Below, piece after piece: positions 59,901 to 64,000 of a stretch of DNA of 64,000 nucleotides; position 1 is the first letter of the stretch; every line of letters starts with the position of its first letter. The stretch is taken from contig CM060731.1 of assembly GCA_030704615.1 (NCBI GenBank), forward strand, positions 33,294,001-33,358,000, in the 5' to 3' direction. Origin of the DNA: Takakia lepidozioides (taxonomy: Eukaryota > Streptophyta > Takakiopsida > Takakiales > Takakiaceae). The notes beneath the pieces are model-generated. The model saw only the letters and a list, made by a program, of their open reading frames with translations, searched no databases and had not been told where the DNA came from. The position numbers were made by a program, and so were the translations under genes.

Positions 59901-62900
59901 CCACATGCTCAGGGACCCCATTTCATAATTGAAAGCATGTGATTGGAATTTGCCATGTGTGCTTCACACAGAATAATGTCAATAGTGTTGTAGTGGGGTT
60001 AGGAATGCTCCTTGATGCAGTTGAGACCCTTTTTTCGTTCAGTAGATATCAAAGAGAAGGCCAAGAACCAGTGCAAATGTCCATGCAATCAACAAATTAC
60101 ATGTGGCTTGCCTCTTGACATGTGCAATAACCATCAACAAGTCAGCTATGCAGCTTGAGCTGGCAGCCAGTGTCTTGAAGATACATCATGGTGTTTGTGC
60201 TAGCCTGGAGCCTACTGACTGATATGTGAATATCAGTATGCTGAAGGAATGTATGACAATTTAACAGAACAGTGGGGCTTGTGCAGGAAGATGTCTTCAC
60301 AATTGTCACAGAAGAAGACTGGCAGAGCCTGTGTCAACAGTGGGACATGGACCTCAAAAAGGGGATTCAAGCTGTTGTGGAGCCATGCAGCCCTGAACTG
60401 GAGAGCAGTAAAGGTATCACTATTAGAGATGAAGGGGAGGCAGTGCCGCTCTGTGAAGAAACCAGCGCAAGCAATACCTGTAATGGAGACATGGCTGGTT
60501 CGCGAGAGATATCTTCCACAATTGCAACGGACATTGGGACTCCTCCTGACGATGGGAATTGTAAAGCTGAAAGTGTCCCTGCTTTGCGGACTCATCCAGA
60601 GGTGAGTTATTGTAGGATAGAAATGGATCAATGGGTGTTGGATAGAATGACCAATCTTATATCGCATTTCATCAGTGTGAAATACAGAACAATCTCAGTG
60701 TTGATTTGAGGAGGTTGTGACAACTGTGTTATAACTACCAAATGGAAGTATACTAATGCCAATAAATTTCCATGACGAATTTGCATTCGTCAGGAAATAA
60801 AATGCTTGAAACCTCTGCTGGTAGTAAGACTAATTTGAACCTATGCTATGGTAGCGAGACCAATCCTTTCTTGGGTGATTCAGTGGTAATGGATAGCCCA
60901 GTTGGATAGTGGGTATAAATGTCTCCCAGGTGATCCTGGTTCCAAATCCTGGCACAGTGGCTCTCACACATCACAATGTCATCCTGTAAAAAAGCTCAAC
61001 AATCCAGGCCCATGTGCTCTGCACTCGCAGAAAACTGCCGGTGAGGTCTTGCCCTCTTACAGCCTGGTTTGGTCAGTTGTGGTCCATCACGGGACTCGAC
61101 GTCCAGCCTTATGGCTCATAAATGAAAGGGGGCTATTTTCCTCCCCTCTTCAAGACCATTCATGGTCAGTTTTCACTCACAAAGAAAATAAACAAGCGTG
61201 AGACACTTGAGTTACTGACATCTTCATCCAATTTTGTTTGCAGGTGTGTAAAGAGTGTATAGAAGAGCGTGAGACACTTGAGTTACTGACCAGACTGCAA
61301 TATACAAATGGAGAGATTACAGTTGATCTTGTGAGGGGTAAGGGACCCCCACCTTCGCTGCTAGTGGCTTCATCCGGGCTTGAGGCTGAACGACGAACCT
61401 CAAAGCGACCTCGGCGGGCGTCAGCCACTTCTGGCGGTCGGATATCTCTAAATGTCTCAGGCGACACCACAGTCTTCCAGCTGAAGCTTCTTATTTGGGA
61501 GTCCCTTGCTGTAGGTTTTGCAATCTTCTTTGGTTAAGTTTGGTTGGGATGATCTTCCTGGAAGTTTGTGTGAAATGGTTAGGCAAGGTGGTGTATTCAG
61601 ACAGCTTCTAAGCAACAGTGTTCATGGTCAGGACAACTGTTTGAGGTTTCCCTTGACTATGCTGGTAATCTGGAGCTTTGGATGGGTAGAGCATGATGGG
61701 TGATTTTTTAACCCAGGCCTTAACTGTGGCATGTTTGCTTCTGAAGTCTCCCCGATTCTCTTTGCTATGTGGATTTCTTTTCTTTTGAGTCCAATTGTAA
61801 AGGCAAACAACTGACTATTGTTCAGTGGAGCAAGGTCTGTATGGAGTGTCCAGTCTTTTTTTGGCTGTGGCCTGTCTGAGAGTGCACCTGTAATGCTGTG
61901 CAGGTTGTAAAGGAGAACCAGAGAGTGCACTTTGGCAAGGTCGAACTTGTGGATGAAAGCGCTACTTTGGCTGATTTGAATATACTCCCTGGAGCTCACT
62001 TGTGGGTCATGGACACAGGGCAACATGAAAACCGCGACATTGCTGGTACACATTGCGTGGTTGCTTTCATAGGTGGTTGCTATCATAGATCTCTACATCC
62101 AAATATGATCCAAAACTAATTATCTGCCTATGCTCAGACGATTCTGTTCTCTTCGTACAGGGGAAGCCTAATTAAGAAAACCTGTCTTGACGTTTTAGTG
62201 CTTTAGGTGTGAGAGTTGTCAGCGTTTGGTGTGAGAGGCAGGTATGGGGTCGGTTGACTGGGATCTTTTTGGCTAGTGTTTTTACAAATTTCTTACTCAG
62301 CCAGTAGGATTGGCATGTGCCTCAAAGTGGACTGTCTCAACTAAGAATCACACATTAGAGTAAGATGCTTTCCTCCATATTAGGACATCTGCCCAGCACC
62401 CACTCATTCGCATTCGGCAGATGAGTGCACATGGTCAGCTATCAAAGGAGAGACTCATCTGAATTTAAACTCCTACCTGCAACTATATTCACAGACATTT
62501 GAGCTATGCCAGATTTCCTGCAAACCTGGGCGTGTATTTCTGGTCCAAAAATATCTCTGCTGGCAGTTTTGAAATGGGTGCTGTCACTTTTGTGTTGATG
62601 AAATTTGGCGTGTGTGCAGAGGAACTGCCAGCAGAGGACACTGGGCGTGTGGAGACAGAAGAAGGGTTTCGAGGAACAAGGCTACTCATGGGGCTTCCGA
62701 GCCTCGTGGAATCCCTGGCAACACATGCCGTACAGAGTGGGATTGTTCCTCCCAACCCCACTTTTAGCAATGGGACAGTACCCAGATATCCCTGTCCTTC
62801 AGCAGGGGAACACACTGTGGACCCGGAAACATTCAAGGTACTTCCCTCAATGCAGCAGGTCACAGAGGCTGCCCTGCCTGATCTGCGCAGTGAGGAAGAT

Positions 62901-63926
62901 CAAGTTGCAGAAGAGAAAGACAGCACTTCTGCTGAAGCCAGTGGTATGATGTGCCTTTGTTTCCCTAACAGCAGGATCCCAAGTGGTCTGCTGGCCGAGC
63001 AGGGGCCTGAATTATCCGTTGTTGAGGAGCCGGCAAGTGTGCAGCAAGTACAGGATGTTGATATGGGGAGTGTGAAAGGGGAAGAAGGTAAGATGTCCCA
63101 CGGGGCAAGTTGACGAATTTCTCATCATCAAAATTCCAAGACAGCTGGCTGCTACTTTGGTCTTCAAATTTTTCAAAATTGTTTGGTGAAAATTGGAACC
63201 AGGTAAGGTTAGTAAATGTTATGTTGACAGATGTCAAGGCCATTTCTTATTTGGAGTTCATAGAGACAATTTTGCCAAGACAGACAGAGACACACTCATG
63301 TTAAAAGGGTGAGAGGTAGAGAGGTGCAGCTCCTTGTCAGAACTGCGAGCTCTATTCTTACATAATCCTATATGGTTTATAGGTGGTTAGTGGAGCTGTG
63401 TAAAAATGTAGCTTTGTCACTGTGTCCAGGGGGGCCTTAATTCTGTTATTTTCCACATGCAGGGGACAGTGACCAGGACATGCTTGCGTCTGAATCCTTG
63501 ACAGGTCTGCCTGGTCTCATGGAGTTGCCTTCTGTTCACGCAGTTTCATGCAGAGCAGCCCCTCCAGGTATCAGCTCTCATAATGGTAATGAAACCAAGG
63601 TGGTTATTGAAGAAGCTCAAGGAGTATCCGTTACAATGTCCAGCTCATCTACCAAGGAAGTCCAGGATACAGAAACACATACCTGTACTGAGCCAGCTGA
63701 GACAAATTTGACACACGAAGCAGACATGGAGATTGATAGGAGAGTGGAGTTGGAGGAAATAGAAGTTGATTCCCTGTCACGGTTGCGGCATTTGTATGAT
63801 GTTGACATGGAGCAAGGCTTAGATGGTATGTCTGGGGAGCCAAGAATCAAGGAGGAATCGAAGAGGAACACATACCAATTGGGAGCTCAACCCTGGCCTA
63901 CGACATTTAGTGAAGGAATTCCTTAG
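50991..63926 (+). CDS. UBP26: Ubiquitin-specific protease UBP26 (USP48-type deubiquitinase)
   Basis: Sixteen exons with fully matching phases encode 1436 residues: 50991-51082, 52667-52972, 53377-53667, 53993-54248, 56512-56815, 57137-57662, 57808-57910, 58305-58486, 58739-59023, 59192-59426, 59625-59699, 60287-60601, 61244-61510, 61904-62045, 62620-63087 and 63463-63926. The USP domain has the Cys box ([19 protein letters not shown], Cys120), a zinc-binding CSKCGQ...CESC pair and the His box (NSGHYVAHI, His370, with WWQFDDE). Three DUSP-like motifs follow ([47 protein letters not shown]), then a ubiquitin-like domain (about 1050-1125). UBP26 removes ubiquitin from histone H2B and acts in silencing and seed development in Arabidopsis. 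After [10 protein letters not shown] there is an unusual acidic tail of about 300 residues. Intron 4 is swollen by LINE insertions. The start at 50991 is the first in-frame Met and is moderately certain. Confidence 0.93.
54536..55085 (-). mobile_element. LINE family B 3' fragment (copy B1) in UBP26 intron 4
   Basis: On the minus strand it carries the C-terminal ORF end ([20 protein letters not shown], then a Cys-rich CPAC region, then [10 protein letters not shown]) and a 3' tail of GAAAT units at 54536-54551. The 5' truncation point abuts the tail of the next copy at about 55086, so B1 landed in or beside the tail of B2. Confidence 0.8.
55086..56185 (-). mobile_element. LINE family B fragment (copy B2), split by a family A insertion
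   Basis: The minus strand reads a longer C-terminal part: [40 protein letters not shown], then [35 protein letters not shown] and [19 protein letters not shown]. The match is interrupted at 55448-55788 by a plus-strand family A fragment with target duplication. A further GAAAT-type tail (56186-56270) suggests a third truncated copy. Confidence 0.8.
55460..55776 (+). mobile_element. Young 317-bp LINE family A insertion with 12-bp target duplication
   Basis: The insert is almost identical to the last 317 bp of the LINE ending near 20866, from ACGCTCTCTTCAAATCTATT through the terminal CTTATGAGTACAA. It is flanked by TCTATCCGTAGG at 55448-55459 and again at 55777-55788. It interrupts family B copy B2 in the opposite orientation. 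Confidence 0.9.
60885..61193 (+). mobile_element. tRNA-derived SINE, diverged copy, in UBP26 intron 12
   Basis: A degenerate A-box (TAGCCCAGTTGG, 60894) and B-box (GGTTCCAAATCC, 60938) lie at tRNA-like spacing. The body (GAAAGGGGGCTATTTTCCTC near 61123) matches the SINE at 26449-26662. It ends in an A-rich tail (AAAGAAAATAAAC) near 61193, 50 bp before exon 13. Confidence 0.7.
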
Positions 63927-63956
63927 TCTTCAACTCAGCACACAACGTTTCACAGT

Positions 63957-63962
63957 AATAAA
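63957..63962 (+). terminator. UBP26 polyadenylation signal
   Basis: AATAAA lies 31 bases after the UBP26 stop codon, the only canonical hexamer between the stop and the window end. A 3' UTR this short would be unusual, so a further downstream signal outside the window is possible. Confidence 0.45.
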
Positions 63963-64000
63963 GAGGTCCTGCACTGTGCTGCTCTTCTTATGGTGGTGAA

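Overview
The window is nuclear DNA from a land plant (streptophyte). It holds spliced genes for plant-type versions of PRT6, a five-finger CCCH zinc-finger protein, a PORR organelle RNA-binding protein, a VOC/glyoxalase-fold protein, RNase H2 subunit A and the UBP26/USP48 deubiquitinase. All use standard GT..AG introns. The many LINE, SINE, foldback and MITE relics and the LINE-inflated introns suggest a repeat-rich genome, perhaps a seed-free plant such as a fern, lycophyte or moss. I cannot fix the lineage from sequence alone.

Layout. 1-6945 (+): the 3' part of a PRT6-like N-recognin E3 ligase gene; its 5' part lies outside the window. 7381-9110: a non-autonomous element with about 190-bp inverted ends. 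9111-11300: AT-rich and repeat DNA. 11862-21572 (+): a seven-exon CCCH zinc-finger gene, with a decayed LINE in intron 5 and a near-complete LINE in intron 6. 21573-33260: no convincing gene; SINE, MITE, LINE, gypsy and tandem-repeat relics. 33263-35468 (-): a six-exon VOC-fold gene. 35850-37232 (+): an intron-free PORR gene, divergent from the VOC gene. 40541-41151 (-): a small two-exon gene with an in-frame TGA. 41683-43984: two foldback elements in tandem sharing target duplications. 45436-48613 (-): an eight-exon RNASEH2A gene. 48889-49735: about four 210-bp tandem repeats carrying E2F-type sites. 50991-63926 (+): a 16-exon UBP26 gene with a nest of LINE fragments in intron 4.

How the genes relate. 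RNASEH2A (removal of ribonucleotides from DNA) and UBP26 (chromatin deubiquitination) are divergent across about 2.4 kb that carries the E2F-bearing repeats. The VOC and PORR genes, both with transit-peptide-like N-termini, are divergent across about 380 bp. Exon models were built by reading frame, splice phase and family similarity. For the CCCH, VOC, RNASEH2A and UBP26 genes every exon junction is phase-compatible and the summed coding length is a multiple of three.

No wholly new multi-gene system was recognised. The most unusual structures are the E2F-bearing tandem repeats, the tandem foldback pair built of 16-bp palindromes, the nested retroelement insertion with an intact target duplication, and the long unshared C-terminal tail of the UBP26 protein.
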